NCBI RefSeq assembly: GCF_002025255.2
Contig: NZ_CP054588.1
Span: forward strand, 186,001 to 250,000
Length of the DNA: 64,000 bases
Source of the DNA: Halolamina sp. CBA1230
GTDB taxonomy: Archaea > Halobacteriota > Halobacteria > Halobacteriales > Haloferacaceae
Reading direction: 5' to 3'
A program made the translations under genes and the position numbers. Positions 33,175 through 41,691 of the stretch are shown here, piece by piece (position 1 is the stretch's first letter; every line of letters starts with the position of its first letter). Below the pieces are notes generated by a model. It was not told the DNA's origin, made no database searches, and saw only the letters and a list, made by a program, of their open reading frames with translations.

Positions 33175-34662
33175 ATGGCGCTGGTCGATCGCATCGCCCG
33201 CGGCGTGAAAGCCAGCTTCGGCGCGACGCTGCTCGACCTCGCCTCGAACGCGGCGCTGGTGCTGATCCTCACCCGGGTACTGTTCACGCCCGCGGAGTAC
33301 GGCCAGCTCAACTTCACACTCTCGGCGCTGGGGGTCGTCACCGTGCTCGCGACGCTCGGGCTCCCCCGCTCGGCGGCGCGGTACGTGACGGAGTTCACCG
33401 AGACCGACCCCGGACAGGTCCGGTACGTGATCCGGCGGTCGGCGATCTTCCTCACGGCGATGGTCGCGCTCGTCGCCGTCGCGACGGTCGTCGCCGGGCC
33501 GGCAGTCGTCAGGCTGACGAACTCGCTCGGCGTCACGGACTCGGCCGCCGTCGGGGGGGTGCTGTTCGTCGGCGCGTTCTACGTCGCCGGACGGGCGTAC
33601 AAGAGCTACCTCACCACCATCTTCCAGGGGCTCAACCGCGTCGACTGGAGCGCGACGGTGACGGCCGTCTCCAGCATCGCCCGCCTCCCGCTGGTGGTCG
33701 GGCTCGTCGTGCTGGGGTTCGGCGTCGCGGGCGCCGTCGCGGGGTACGTGCTCGCGTTCGCGCTCGCGTCGCTGCTCGGCAGCTACGTCGTGTACACGCG
33801 GTTCTACCGCGAGTACGACGAGGCGTCGGCGGCCTCCGAGGGGCTCACCCGGCGGCTGCTGGAGTACAGCGTCCCGCTGACCGCGACGCGGGGCGCGAAC
33901 GTGCTCGACAAGAAGGTGGACACGCTGCTGCTCGGCGTCATCGTCGACATGACCGCGGTGGGGTACTACACCGTCGCCAAGCAGGTGTCGGATTTCGTCG
34001 CCGCGCCGGCGTCCTCGTTCGGCTACACGATCTCGCCGGCGCTGGGCGAGCAGTCCTCGAAGGACCGCGCCGAGCGCGCAGCGTCGCTGTACCAGCAGTC
34101 CCTGGAGTACGTCCTGATCGGCTACGTCCCCGCGCTCGTGGGGCTCGTGCTCGTCGCGGAGCCGACGATCCGCTACGTGTTCGGTTCTGACTACCTCAGC
34201 AGCGTACTCGTGCTCCAGGTGTTCAGCGGCTTCATGCTCGTCAACGCGATCAACAAGGTGACCAGCGACGGGCTGGACTACCTCGGCCGGGCGCGCTCCC
34301 GGGCGATCGTCAAGTCGGTGACGGCAGTCGGAAACGTCTGTCTGAACCTGTTGCTGATCCCGCAGATGGGCGCGGTCGGCGCCGCGGTCGCGACGGTGAT
34401 CACCTACACCGTCTACACCGGCTCGAACGTCTACTTCATCGTCCAGGAGCTCCCGATCGATCTGTGGCGCGTCGTTCGCCTGCTCGGCGTCGTCGCACTG
34501 GTCACCGTGGGGATGGCGGCGGTGGTGGTCGGCGCGCTCCCGTACGTCTCCGGCCTCCCGTCGCTGCTTGGTGTCGTCGCGCTCGGCGGGGGGATGTGGG
34601 CGGCGCTATCGGTGCTCGGCGGCCTGCTCAGCGTCAAGCAGGTGCGCGATCAACTCGTCTGA
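33175..34662 (+). CDS. Oligosaccharide flippase (Wzx/MATE-like)
   Basis: 495 residues, about 14 transmembrane helices. The polysaccharide biosynthesis (MOP superfamily) pattern is visible: an amphipathic start (MALVDRIARGVKASF), LILTRVLFTPAEYGQLNFTL, AARYVTEF, and a mid-protein repeat start with RLLEYSVPLTATRGANVLDK, then MTAVGYYTVAKQVSDFV. It should move a lipid-linked oligosaccharide from the inner to the outer face of the membrane. It directly follows the GT-C-like gene and precedes an epimerase with its own promoter element. Confidence 0.87.
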   Translation: MALVDRIARGVKASFGATLLDLASNAALVLILTRVLFTPAEYGQLNFTLSALGVVTVLATLGLPRSAARYVTEFTETDPGQVRYVIRRSAIFLTAMVALVAVATVVAGPAVVRLTNSLGVTDSAAVGGVLFVGAFYVAGRAYKSYLTTIFQGLNRVDWSATVTAVSSIARLPLVVGLVVLGFGVAGAVAGYVLAFALASLLGSYVVYTRFYREYDEASAASEGLTRRLLEYSVPLTATRGANVLDKKVDTLLLGVIVDMTAVGYYTVAKQVSDFVAAPASSFGYTISPALGEQSSKDRAERAASLYQQSLEYVLIGYVPALVGLVLVAEPTIRYVFGSDYLSSVLVLQVFSGFMLVNAINKVTSDGLDYLGRARSRAIVKSVTAVGNVCLNLLLIPQMGAVGAAVATVITYTVYTGSNVYFIVQELPIDLWRVVRLLGVVALVTVGMAAVVVGALPYVSGLPSLLGVVALGGGMWAALSVLGGLLSVKQVRDQLV

Positions 34663-34689
34663 CGCAGGTGGCCCGATCGGGGTACGGGC

Positions 34690-34702
34690 CTACTAACAAA
34701 CC
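34690..34702 (+). promoter_or_regulatory. Promoter-like element CTACTAACAAACC
   Basis: Recurrent element, 23 bases before the ATG at 34726. Confidence 0.45.
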
Positions 34703-34725
34703 ACGCGTCCGGCGACGGCGCGGGT

Positions 34726-35682
34726 ATGCGACGCGACCGACCGCACGACGACTCGATCACGATCCCCGACCGACTCCACGGCGCGACCGTCCTCGTCACG
34801 GGGGGTGCCGGCTTCGTCGGGAGCCACCTCGCGAGCGCGCTCGCCGAAGCCTGTGAGGTGCGCGTCGTCGACGACCTCTCGGCTGGGGAGCGAGAGCGCG
34901 TCCCCGACGGCGTCACGTTCGTCGAGGGCGACGTCCGGGAGACGGGCGCGCTGGTGCCCGCCGCCGACGGCGTCGACTACGTGTTCCACCAGGCCGGGCT
35001 GTCGAGCGTCCCCGAGTCGGTCCGGCGTCCCGTCGAGAGCCACGGCCGCAACGTCGACGGCACGCTCGCCGTGCTCGAGGTGGCCCGCGAGAACGACGCC
35101 CGAGTGGTGTTCGCCTCCAGCGCCGCCGTCTACGGCCGTCCGTCGACGGTCCCGATCACGGAGGACGAGCCCGCCGACCCCACCTCGCCGTACGGCGTCG
35201 ACAAGCTCTCGGCCGACCAGTACACGCGGCTCTACCACGAGCGCTACGGTGTCGAGACCGTCGCACTGCGCTACTTCAACGTCTACGGGCCCGGGCAGAG
35301 CGCGGGTGTGGTCGGCTCGTTCGTCGACCGTGCCCGGTCGGACGACCCGCTGACCGTCGAGGGTGACGGCGACCAGACGCGGGACTTCGTCCACGTCGAC
35401 GACGTGGTCCGGGCGAACCTCGCGGCGGCGACGACCGACGCCGTCGGCCGCGCGTACAACGTCGGCACGGGCGAGTCCACGCGGATCGACGACCTCGCGG
35501 CGACGATCCGGGAGCTGGCGGACGCCGACGTGGCGGTCCGCCACGCCGAGGGGCGGCCGGCGGATATCCAGCACAGCTGTGCGGACATCTCGCGAGCCCG
35601 CGGCCGGCTGGGGTTCTCGCCGATGGTCACGCTCGAGGACGGGCTGGCGGACATGCTGGCCGTGAGTGCGGCGCGGCAGTAG
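34726..35682 (+). CDS. NAD-dependent epimerase/dehydratase (UDP-sugar 4-epimerase type)
   Basis: 318 residues of the extended short-chain dehydrogenase family. The nucleotide-binding VLVTGGAGFVGSHLASAL (about 22-39) is followed by Asp-Asp of VVDDLSAG, FHQAGLSSVPES, the catalytic Ser of FASSAAVYG and the YxxxK pair in SPYGVDKLSADQY. The C-terminal substrate part has LRYFNVYGPGQ and DFVHVDDVVRANL. Closest in pattern to archaeal GalE/WbpP-type 4-epimerases acting on UDP-Glc, UDP-GlcNAc or the uronates. A role in making a galacto-configured sugar for the local glycan is inferred. Confidence 0.82.
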   Translation: MRRDRPHDDSITIPDRLHGATVLVTGGAGFVGSHLASALAEACEVRVVDDLSAGERERVPDGVTFVEGDVRETGALVPAADGVDYVFHQAGLSSVPESVRRPVESHGRNVDGTLAVLEVARENDARVVFASSAAVYGRPSTVPITEDEPADPTSPYGVDKLSADQYTRLYHERYGVETVALRYFNVYGPGQSAGVVGSFVDRARSDDPLTVEGDGDQTRDFVHVDDVVRANLAAATTDAVGRAYNVGTGESTRIDDLAATIRELADADVAVRHAEGRPADIQHSCADISRARGRLGFSPMVTLEDGLADMLAVSAARQ

Positions 35683-35727
35683 GGTTCGGTGTCGTCAGTG
35701 GCTCGTCGGTGTTCTCTGAATTGAGGC

Positions 35728-35746
35728 GCTGATCACGACGATCAGC
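35728..35746. promoter_or_regulatory. Short perfect hairpin GCTGATC-N5-GATCAGC
   Basis: Seven paired bases with a 5-base loop, 46 bases after the epimerase stop. It may be a terminator-like element or a regulator site of the following serpin gene. Confidence 0.3.
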
Positions 35747-35924
35747 CCGCATCGGAGCTGGGAGAACAGCCCCTATGTCACGCGATTGCTCCAACGCCTC
35801 GACGCGTAACCGGTTTCCGAGTGGCGATACCGAACATCCCGCGCCGCCGACTTCGAAGGAGTCGGTCAAAGGGTGGTTTGTGCTTCCAGAAGATACTCGA
35901 CGCCACCTGCTGAATCCGACGCGT

Positions 35925-37265
35925 ATGGATCGTCGTCGATATCTCTCCGTCTCGAGCGCCCTCATCGCCGGTGCCCTCGCGGGTTGTACAGCACCGGCGA
36001 CGTCGCACGCCGACATCAGCGCGAGCGCACCGTCGATGCCTGCCCGCCAGCCGGACGTCGACGACGACACGCTCGACGAGTTGGTTACTGGAACGAACAC
36101 GTTCGCGTTGGACCTGTTCGACGAGCTCCGTACCGCCGATGCCGCCGAGAACCTGATGGTCTCGCCGATCAGTGCCACCGTTGCGCTGGCGATGACGTAC
36201 GCTGGTGCCGGCGGGACCACTCGCGAGCAGATGCGGGAGGCTCTCGGCTACACACTCGACGACGAACAGCTCCATGCGGCGTTCAACGAACTCCAGCGAA
36301 CGCTGTCCGGCCGCGGCGAGACCCTCGACGAGGAGGACCTCCCGTCGGAGTACGACGACGGCGACGACCCCGTTCCCTTCCAGCTCTCACTCGTCAACGC
36401 CATCTGGGGCCAAGAGGGGGTTCCGTTCCGGGACGAGTTTCTGACCACGCTCGAGAACCACTACGGCGGTGGCCTCAACCAGGTCGACTTCGTCGAGAAC
36501 CCGGACGGCGTCCGCAAGGCAATCAACGCCTGGATCGCCGACCAGACCGACGACCGGATCGAGGAGCTGCTTCCAGCGGGATCGGTCACACCCCGGACCG
36601 TGCTCGTCCTGACGAACGCTATCCACTTCACGGCGAACTGGCGCCACCCGTTCGACGAGGCCCAAACCGAGCCGGCTGCGTTCACTGCGCTCGATGGCTC
36701 GACGAGCACGGTCCGGATGATGTCTCAGGACGTCAAAGTCCCGGCGGCGACCGTCGACGGAGCCCAGGCCGTCGAACTCCCGTACGTCGGCGGGACGACG
36801 GGCATGCTCGTCGTCGTGCCGCCCGCTGGCGAGTTCGAAGCCTACGAACGGACGTTCGACGTCGAGCGACTCGGTCGGATCGTCGACGCGCTCGAACCGC
36901 AGCGTGGCTACGTCAACCTCCCGCGGTTCGAGTTCGATTCGGAGTGCAAGCTCGAGAAACCCCTGGAGACGCTCGGCATGACCGACGCGTTCGACCCGAA
37001 TGCGGCGGAGTTCTCGGGGATGGCCGATCCGTCGGAGACCGGTGGCAACCTCTTTGTCGACCAAGTGTACCACGACGCTTACGTCGCCGTCGACGAGCAG
37101 GGAACCGACGCAGCAGCGGCGACGGGGTCGGTGATGAATTTCGTGTCGCTTCCGCCGACGATACTCGACGCGAACCGTCCGTTCCTCTTCGTGATCCGGG
37201 ACCGACCAACCGGGACGGTGCTTTTCACGGGGCGTGTTGTCGACGCCAGCGCTGCACAGGAGTAG
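35925..37265 (+). CDS. Serpin-family protease inhibitor, lipoprotein
   Basis: 446 residues from ATG 35925. MDRRRYLSVSSALIAGALAG gives a Tat-type lipoprotein signal with Cys21. The mature part is a full-length serpin: NLMVSPISATVALAMTYAGA, FQLSLVNAIWGQ, INAWIADQTDDRIEELLP, VLTNAIHFTANWRHPFD, the hinge EQGTDAAAAT (391-400), and NRPFLFVIRD. The hinge has the small residues needed for insertion, so an inhibitory serpin is likely; the scissile bond probably lies in SVMNFVSL. It would sit on the cell surface and trap serine proteases from neighbours or its own halolysins. Codon use is less GC-biased than in flanking genes. An in-frame extension upstream to 35775 looks non-coding. Confidence 0.88.
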   Translation: MDRRRYLSVSSALIAGALAGCTAPATSHADISASAPSMPARQPDVDDDTLDELVTGTNTFALDLFDELRTADAAENLMVSPISATVALAMTYAGAGGTTREQMREALGYTLDDEQLHAAFNELQRTLSGRGETLDEEDLPSEYDDGDDPVPFQLSLVNAIWGQEGVPFRDEFLTTLENHYGGGLNQVDFVENPDGVRKAINAWIADQTDDRIEELLPAGSVTPRTVLVLTNAIHFTANWRHPFDEAQTEPAAFTALDGSTSTVRMMSQDVKVPAATVDGAQAVELPYVGGTTGMLVVVPPAGEFEAYERTFDVERLGRIVDALEPQRGYVNLPRFEFDSECKLEKPLETLGMTDAFDPNAAEFSGMADPSETGGNLFVDQVYHDAYVAVDEQGTDAAAATGSVMNFVSLPPTILDANRPFLFVIRDRPTGTVLFTGRVVDASAAQE

Positions 37266-37450
37266 GAGACTCGTGGGCGGTCACGAAGCGCGCTAAGTCC
37301 ACCAAGCCTGCAGATGGCGCCACCGAGCGACGTGGTTGGCTGGACAGCGTACGTACCTGCCCGTCCCGCTCGCTGCGACTAGCTGACGAGAGTTCGGGGA
37401 GCCGAGGATTGCTGACCAGAATTTATCCGGTTTGGGCTACAGGGAGCGGT

Positions 37451-38497
37451 ATGAGCACTGAATCGCTCGGTCAGCGTCGGGATTTTCGGTCGCTAGTTGA
37501 TGAACTCGATGGCGTCGCCCTCTGGACTGCCTCCGAGCCCGGGGAGTTCGAGTACATCAGTGCTGGCTTCGAAGAGATCTGGGGTATCCCATCCGACGAA
37601 ATCAAAGACGATGTCAGTAAACTGATCGAGACGATTCACCCCGACGACCGTGATCGTGTCCGAGAAAACATCGAGGAATCAACTCGCGAACTCCGTGACA
37701 CGGAGTACGAGGGGCGCATCGTTCGCCCGGATGGCTCGGTTCGATGGACGCTCAATCGGCAAGTTATACTGCGGGATGAGGCGGGGAACGTTTCGGAGAT
37801 CGTCGGCATTTCCACCGACATCACGGATCAAAAACGTCGCGAGCAGGAGCTCGAACTGCTGAACCGGATCGTTCGGCACGATATCCGCAACGACATGGCG
37901 GTCGTGCTCGGCTGGGCAGAGATGCTGGAAGACCACGTCGACGACGAGGGGCGCGAGTACCTGCAGAAAATCCTTGCTAGCGGCGAACACGTCGTCGAAC
38001 TGACCGAGGTTGCGCGTGAGTACGTGGAAACGATCGTCTCGGACGAAGCGCTCACCGTGGAACCCGTGCCACTGCGTTCGGTCCTGGAAACCGAGCTGTC
38101 GCTTCGCGAGGAGTCCTTCCCGGAGGCCGAGTTCGTACTGGAGAACTCGCCGCCTGATGTGGAGGTAGCTGCCAACAGTATGCTCAGTTCGGTCTTCAGG
38201 AACCTCCTCAACAACGCCGTCCAACACAACGACGCGGATACCCCGCATATCGAGGTGTCGTACGAGGTGCGAGACGACGAGGTCGAAGTCCGAATCGCCG
38301 ACAACGGGCCGGGGATTCCCGACGATCACAAAGACACCGTGTTCGGCAAAGGGGAACGGGGGCTCGGAAGCCCCGGCACGGGGATCGGCCTCTATCTCGT
38401 CGACACGCTTGTCTCCGAGTACGGAGGAGAGATCTGGGTGGAAGACAATACACCGACAGGCGCCGTCTTCGTTGTGCAGCTCCCACTCGCGGAGTAG
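37451..38497 (+). CDS. PAS-domain sensor histidine kinase
   Basis: 348 residues. One PAS/PAC domain (about 20-130: DGVALWTASEPGEFEYIS, WGIPSDEI, GRIVRPDGSVRWTLNR, EIVGISTDITDQK) precedes a dimerisation helix with the phospho-acceptor His in NRIVRHDIRNDMAVVLG. The HATPase domain has the N box (LLNNAVQHN), G1 (DNGPGIP), and G2 (GTGIGLYLV). No membrane helix is seen, so it senses a cytoplasmic signal. No response regulator lies beside it. A gaatttatcc element about 30 bases before ATG 37451 is the likely promoter. Codon use is looser than that of the glycan genes. Confidence 0.9.
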   Translation: MSTESLGQRRDFRSLVDELDGVALWTASEPGEFEYISAGFEEIWGIPSDEIKDDVSKLIETIHPDDRDRVRENIEESTRELRDTEYEGRIVRPDGSVRWTLNRQVILRDEAGNVSEIVGISTDITDQKRREQELELLNRIVRHDIRNDMAVVLGWAEMLEDHVDDEGREYLQKILASGEHVVELTEVAREYVETIVSDEALTVEPVPLRSVLETELSLREESFPEAEFVLENSPPDVEVAANSMLSSVFRNLLNNAVQHNDADTPHIEVSYEVRDDEVEVRIADNGPGIPDDHKDTVFGKGERGLGSPGTGIGLYLVDTLVSEYGGEIWVEDNTPTGAVFVVQLPLAE

Positions 38498-38794
38498 CTA
38501 CATCGACACGCCAAATCCGAGACGACGGATCGTCCTTGGGGACGGCCGGACGAGCGGCAGCGACACCTCGACGATGTCGATCGCGCCGCACATTCCCAAT
38601 CCCTCGTGCGGTTCGCAGACGTACAGTTCGAGGCCGACCTCGCCGAACGTTCGCTCGAAGCTGTACTCGAGCTCGTACTCGTGGAGCGCGTCCGGCACGT
38701 CCGCGTCGGGGCCGAGACAGCCGGCGAGCCCGCCGACGGCCGCGGCGACGCCCGTCGCCCGGAGGAACCGCCGCCGGTTCAGTCGTCGGTCCAT
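38498..38794 (-). CDS. Small Tat lipoprotein, unknown function
   Basis: 98 residues. RRRFLRATGVAAAVGGLAG is a strong Tat motif with Cys26 as the lipid-modified residue. The mature part is only about 72 residues and predicted beta-rich (YELEYSFERTFGEVGLELYV), with two more cysteines (YVCEPHEGLGMCG) that could form a disulphide outside the cell. No family could be named. It is convergent with the kinase gene with no gap, and follows the oxidoreductase gene on the same strand with its own start 62 bases downstream. Confidence 0.65.
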   Translation of the reverse strand: MDRRLNRRRFLRATGVAAAVGGLAGCLGPDADVPDALHEYELEYSFERTFGEVGLELYVCEPHEGLGMCGAIDIVEVSLPLVRPSPRTIRRLGFGVSM

Positions 38795-38856
38795 CTTCCA
38801 GGGTTCGCGCCATCTCGTGATAAGGACAGTGGGCCCACGAACGGCGGCCGACCGCC

Positions 38857-39978
38857 TCACTCGCCGTCGGCTTCGAGGCGCTGGCCCGCGGGGTGGCCCG
38901 ACGGATCGGCCGCGGCGTCGCGGATCGCCTCCATCAGGTAGCTGGTCCAGCGTGACTCCGCCATCGGCACCGGCATCGCGTCGGGGTCGTCCGCCGCGAG
39001 CGCCCGCGACTCGAGATCGTTCTGGTAGTAGTGGGCGTTCAGCAGCCGTTGGGTGTCCCAGTCGTCGCCCGCTCGGGCGCGGCGCGCGACGGCCCGTGCG
39101 TTCGCGACCGTGCCCGCGAGCCGGTCGACGGCGCCGTCGACGTTGTTGAGCGCCCGCGTCGCCGCCGAGGACTTGTAGTCGCGGTCGTGCTCGATCACCG
39201 TCTGGGAGAGCAGATCCACGGTGAGCGAACAGTTTTCGGCGTGGATGAGGATCTGTCGGACCGGCCGGGTGCCGCCGAGGATCTTCGTCGTACAGAGCAC
39301 GTCGTCGTCGGTGACGTACTGGAGCTGGGCGCCGTCGTAGGAGAACTCGTGGTCGTACTCGTCGAACAGCGCGGTGGTCGCGGTGACCGCGTCCTCGCTG
39401 CGCGGGTAGCCGCCGGCCCGGAGCGTGAGGTAGACGGGGTGGGGGATCCCCTCCTCGAACTCCCCGCCGGCCAGTTCGAAGTTCCACGGCCCGCGGTTGG
39501 GGTCGTCCGGCCGGCTGGAGCCGGTGTAGATCACGTCGACGCCGCGGACGTCGCCCAGCTCCCCGTTCCGGCGCTTGGCCATCGCCGTCCGGACCGCCGG
39601 GTCGAAGTTGTGGTTGTGTTTCTCCGAGACGGTGACGCCGTGCTCGGTGGCGTACGCCGCGAGCTCCTGGAACTCCGCGTACGTCTCCGTGATCGGCTTC
39701 TCGATCTGGACGGGGACGCCCGCGTCGATCGCCAGCTTGGCGATCGGGAGGTGGGTCTGGACCGGCGTACAGATGTGGAGCCAGTCCAGGTCGAACTTCT
39801 CGAGCATCGCTTCGACATCGAAAAACGCCGTGATGCCGTACTCGTCGGCGATCTCCCGGGCGACGTCCTCGTCGGTGTCACAGATCGCGACGAGTTCGGT
39901 CCGCGGGTTCAGGCTGAGGCCGTCGAGGTGGACGCCGGAGACGGTGCCGCCCCCGACGACCGCTGATCGGAGTGTCAT
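38857..39978 (-). CDS. Gfo/Idh/MocA-family oxidoreductase
   Basis: 373 residues. The Rossmann start is SAVVGGGTVSGVHLDGL, followed by LVAICDTDEDVA and the family lysine in VQIEKPITETYAEF. Substrate-site histidines are in VSEKHNHNFDPAVRTAM and EEGIPHPVYLTLRAGG. It differs clearly from the WbpB-like protein at 13286 and probably acts on another sugar or sugar nucleotide. The C-terminal 60 residues include a helix (SRWTSYLMEAIRD) often seen in members from glycan loci. A TTATAACAATCCC element sits 23 bases before the start. Confidence 0.82.
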   Translation of the reverse strand: MTLRSAVVGGGTVSGVHLDGLSLNPRTELVAICDTDEDVAREIADEYGITAFFDVEAMLEKFDLDWLHICTPVQTHLPIAKLAIDAGVPVQIEKPITETYAEFQELAAYATEHGVTVSEKHNHNFDPAVRTAMAKRRNGELGDVRGVDVIYTGSSRPDDPNRGPWNFELAGGEFEEGIPHPVYLTLRAGGYPRSEDAVTATTALFDEYDHEFSYDGAQLQYVTDDDVLCTTKILGGTRPVRQILIHAENCSLTVDLLSQTVIEHDRDYKSSAATRALNNVDGAVDRLAGTVANARAVARRARAGDDWDTQRLLNAHYYQNDLESRALAADDPDAMPVPMAESRWTSYLMEAIRDAAADPSGHPAGQRLEADGE

Positions 39979-40000
39979 CGTCCGGAGGTCGCTACCGCGG

Positions 40001-40013
40001 GGGATTGTTATAA
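40001..40013 (-). promoter_or_regulatory. Promoter-like element TTATAACAATCCC
   Basis: Minus-strand recurrent element, 22 bases before the start of the oxidoreductase gene (39978). Confidence 0.5.
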
Positions 40014-40049
40014 GGAGTATATCGGCCGCCCGCGACGACGCGGGGCCGC

Positions 40050-40628
40050 TCAGTCGTCGGCCGCCGGCGTCGCGGCGTCGACCGCCCGTCCGCGTTCTGC
40101 CCGGCGGTCGGCCCGCCAGATGGCGACCGCGAGCCCGAGCAGTGCGGCGTCGGTGAGGAGGTAGAGCACGCCGCCGGGCGACGCGAGCACCGCGGCGAAC
40201 TCGACGAGCAGCTCCGCGAGGTACGGCACGCCGCCGCCCGAGCCGCTGCTGTCGACGGCGACCAGCGGCCACAGCAGGAAGCCGACCCGGAGCTCGCCGT
40301 CGACGAGCAGCGGGTACGCCACGTCGCCCGCGAGGTGGCTCAGGTAGCCGACTGTGAACGCGACCGTGCCGCGCCGCCGATCGAGCGCGACGCCGAGTAC
40401 CAGCAGCAGCGCCAGCGTTGGCGCGGCGATCAGCAGCGAGTGGCCGAGCGACCGCCCGGCCGGGAGCAGCCCCAGCCCCCACGAGAGCGGCTTGTCGATC
40501 AGGTCGGGGAGGAGGCCGGCGACGACGGCGACGATCCCCACCCGACGTGTCGGCGGGGCGCCCCACAGTCCGCGGCTCGCGGCCGAGAGCAGCAGGTACG
40601 CGACGGCGGCGTGATCCCACGGCCACAC
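40050..40628 (-). CDS. YdjM/DUF457-type membrane-bound metal-dependent hydrolase
   Basis: 192 residues, GTG start at 40628, three bases after the previous stop. Four to five membrane helices carry the family's metal residues: MWPWDHAAVAYLL (D-H), GLLPDLIDKP, GRSLGHSLLIA and GYLSHLAGDVAYP. This is the membrane-embedded hydrolase family (LexA-binding, inner-membrane-associated) whose substrates are unknown; some are thought to act on phospholipids. It is translationally close-coupled to the DUF1616-like gene. Confidence 0.75.
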   Translation of the reverse strand: MWPWDHAAVAYLLLSAASRGLWGAPPTRRVGIVAVVAGLLPDLIDKPLSWGLGLLPAGRSLGHSLLIAAPTLALLLVLGVALDRRRGTVAFTVGYLSHLAGDVAYPLLVDGELRVGFLLWPLVAVDSSGSGGGVPYLAELLVEFAAVLASPGGVLYLLTDAALLGLAVAIWRADRRAERGRAVDAATPAADD

Positions 40629-40631
40629 GGG

Positions 40632-41660
40632 TCAGCCCTCCGCTGCTGTCGAGGGCGCCGCGAGCGTCGATACGTTGCCGGTGCCGTCCTCGACGTCGAC
40701 CCAGCGGTAGAGGTGGTAGTCGGCGGAGTCCGACGACGGGCTGGCGGGCGCGTCGCCGGTGTACACGTAGACGCTCAGCCGGAGATCGTCGCCCAGCAGC
40801 GAGGGGGTGAACGCCAGGGACCGCGTCGTCGTCTCGCCCTCCTCGAGCGTCAGCGTCGTTCGGGAGAGCTCGTCACGCTCGAGCAGCGCCGGGAGCGCGG
40901 CAGTCTCGCCGCCCTCGGGCGGGTCGGCGAACCGCTCCAGGACGACGACCGCGGTGTAGGACTGCGCCGTGCCGTCACGGTTCTCGGCTTCGAGCGTCAG
41001 CGCCGCTTCGTCCCCGCGAACGTAGCTGTCGTCCCCGACGGCGGACTGCACGCCGTCCTCGATCACCAGCGCGACCTCGGAGTAGTCCTCCCCGCGGTCG
41101 GGCGCGGCGAGGCCGACCGCGAGCGTCGTCGCGGCGACGACGACCACGAGCGCGAGGGCGACGTTGAGCACCGCGTCGGCCCGGGGCGCCTCCGTCGTGG
41201 CCGCGCGGGCGTCGGCGACGAGGCGGCCGAGTGGGAGTCGCGGGCGGACCGCGGCGGGCGCACGGAGCCGCCGCACGCCAGCCACGAGACAGCCCAGCAC
41301 GGTGATCGCGAGGACGGTCCCGATCACCGTCGACGGCGCGAGCGCCGTCGGCGTGAGCGCCACGCCCGCCAGCACGAGCACGAGCACCGAGGTCGCTACC
41401 CCGAGCGCGGCGCGGTGGCGCCAGCGCGGGTGGCGGTCGCTCGTCCACGGGAGCGGCGTCGTCCGGGGTAGGATCGCGGAGACGACGGCGTACCCCGGGC
41501 AGAACCCGAGCAGCGGCGCGGCGAGTAGCACCCGGAACGGGCCCTCGGCCACGCCGGCCAGGATCGCCCCGCTCGCGACGGCGGCGTAGCCGGCGACGGC
41601 GAACAGGTCGCCCAGCTCCGTGGCGAGTCGGCCGAGCGCGGTGCCGTCGTTGGTGCTCAT
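40632..41660 (-). CDS. DUF1616-family membrane protein
   Basis: 342 residues. Four membrane helices in the first 185 residues, with LLGFCPGYAVVSAILPR (about 50-66), the Gly/Pro signature of DUF1616. A beta-sandwich outside the membrane follows (about 195-342; LTLEAENRDGTAQSYTAVVV), like the C-terminal domain seen in DUF1616 proteins of archaeal glycan loci. Function is unknown; the recurring location suggests a part in export or assembly of surface polysaccharide. It forms an operon with the YdjM-like gene. Confidence 0.78.
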   Translation of the reverse strand: MSTNDGTALGRLATELGDLFAVAGYAAVASGAILAGVAEGPFRVLLAAPLLGFCPGYAVVSAILPRTTPLPWTSDRHPRWRHRAALGVATSVLVLVLAGVALTPTALAPSTVIGTVLAITVLGCLVAGVRRLRAPAAVRPRLPLGRLVADARAATTEAPRADAVLNVALALVVVVAATTLAVGLAAPDRGEDYSEVALVIEDGVQSAVGDDSYVRGDEAALTLEAENRDGTAQSYTAVVVLERFADPPEGGETAALPALLERDELSRTTLTLEEGETTTRSLAFTPSLLGDDLRLSVYVYTGDAPASPSSDSADYHLYRWVDVEDGTGNVSTLAAPSTAAEG

Positions 41661-41691
41661 CGCGGTCCTCCGTGGATGGGAGTGTTTCGGG

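Noticed and set aside
35873-38497. 874-codon frame that would fuse a Arg-rich protein to the PAS kinase
   Set aside because: The first part is a frame shadow of the serpin; ATG 37451 has its own promoter-like element.
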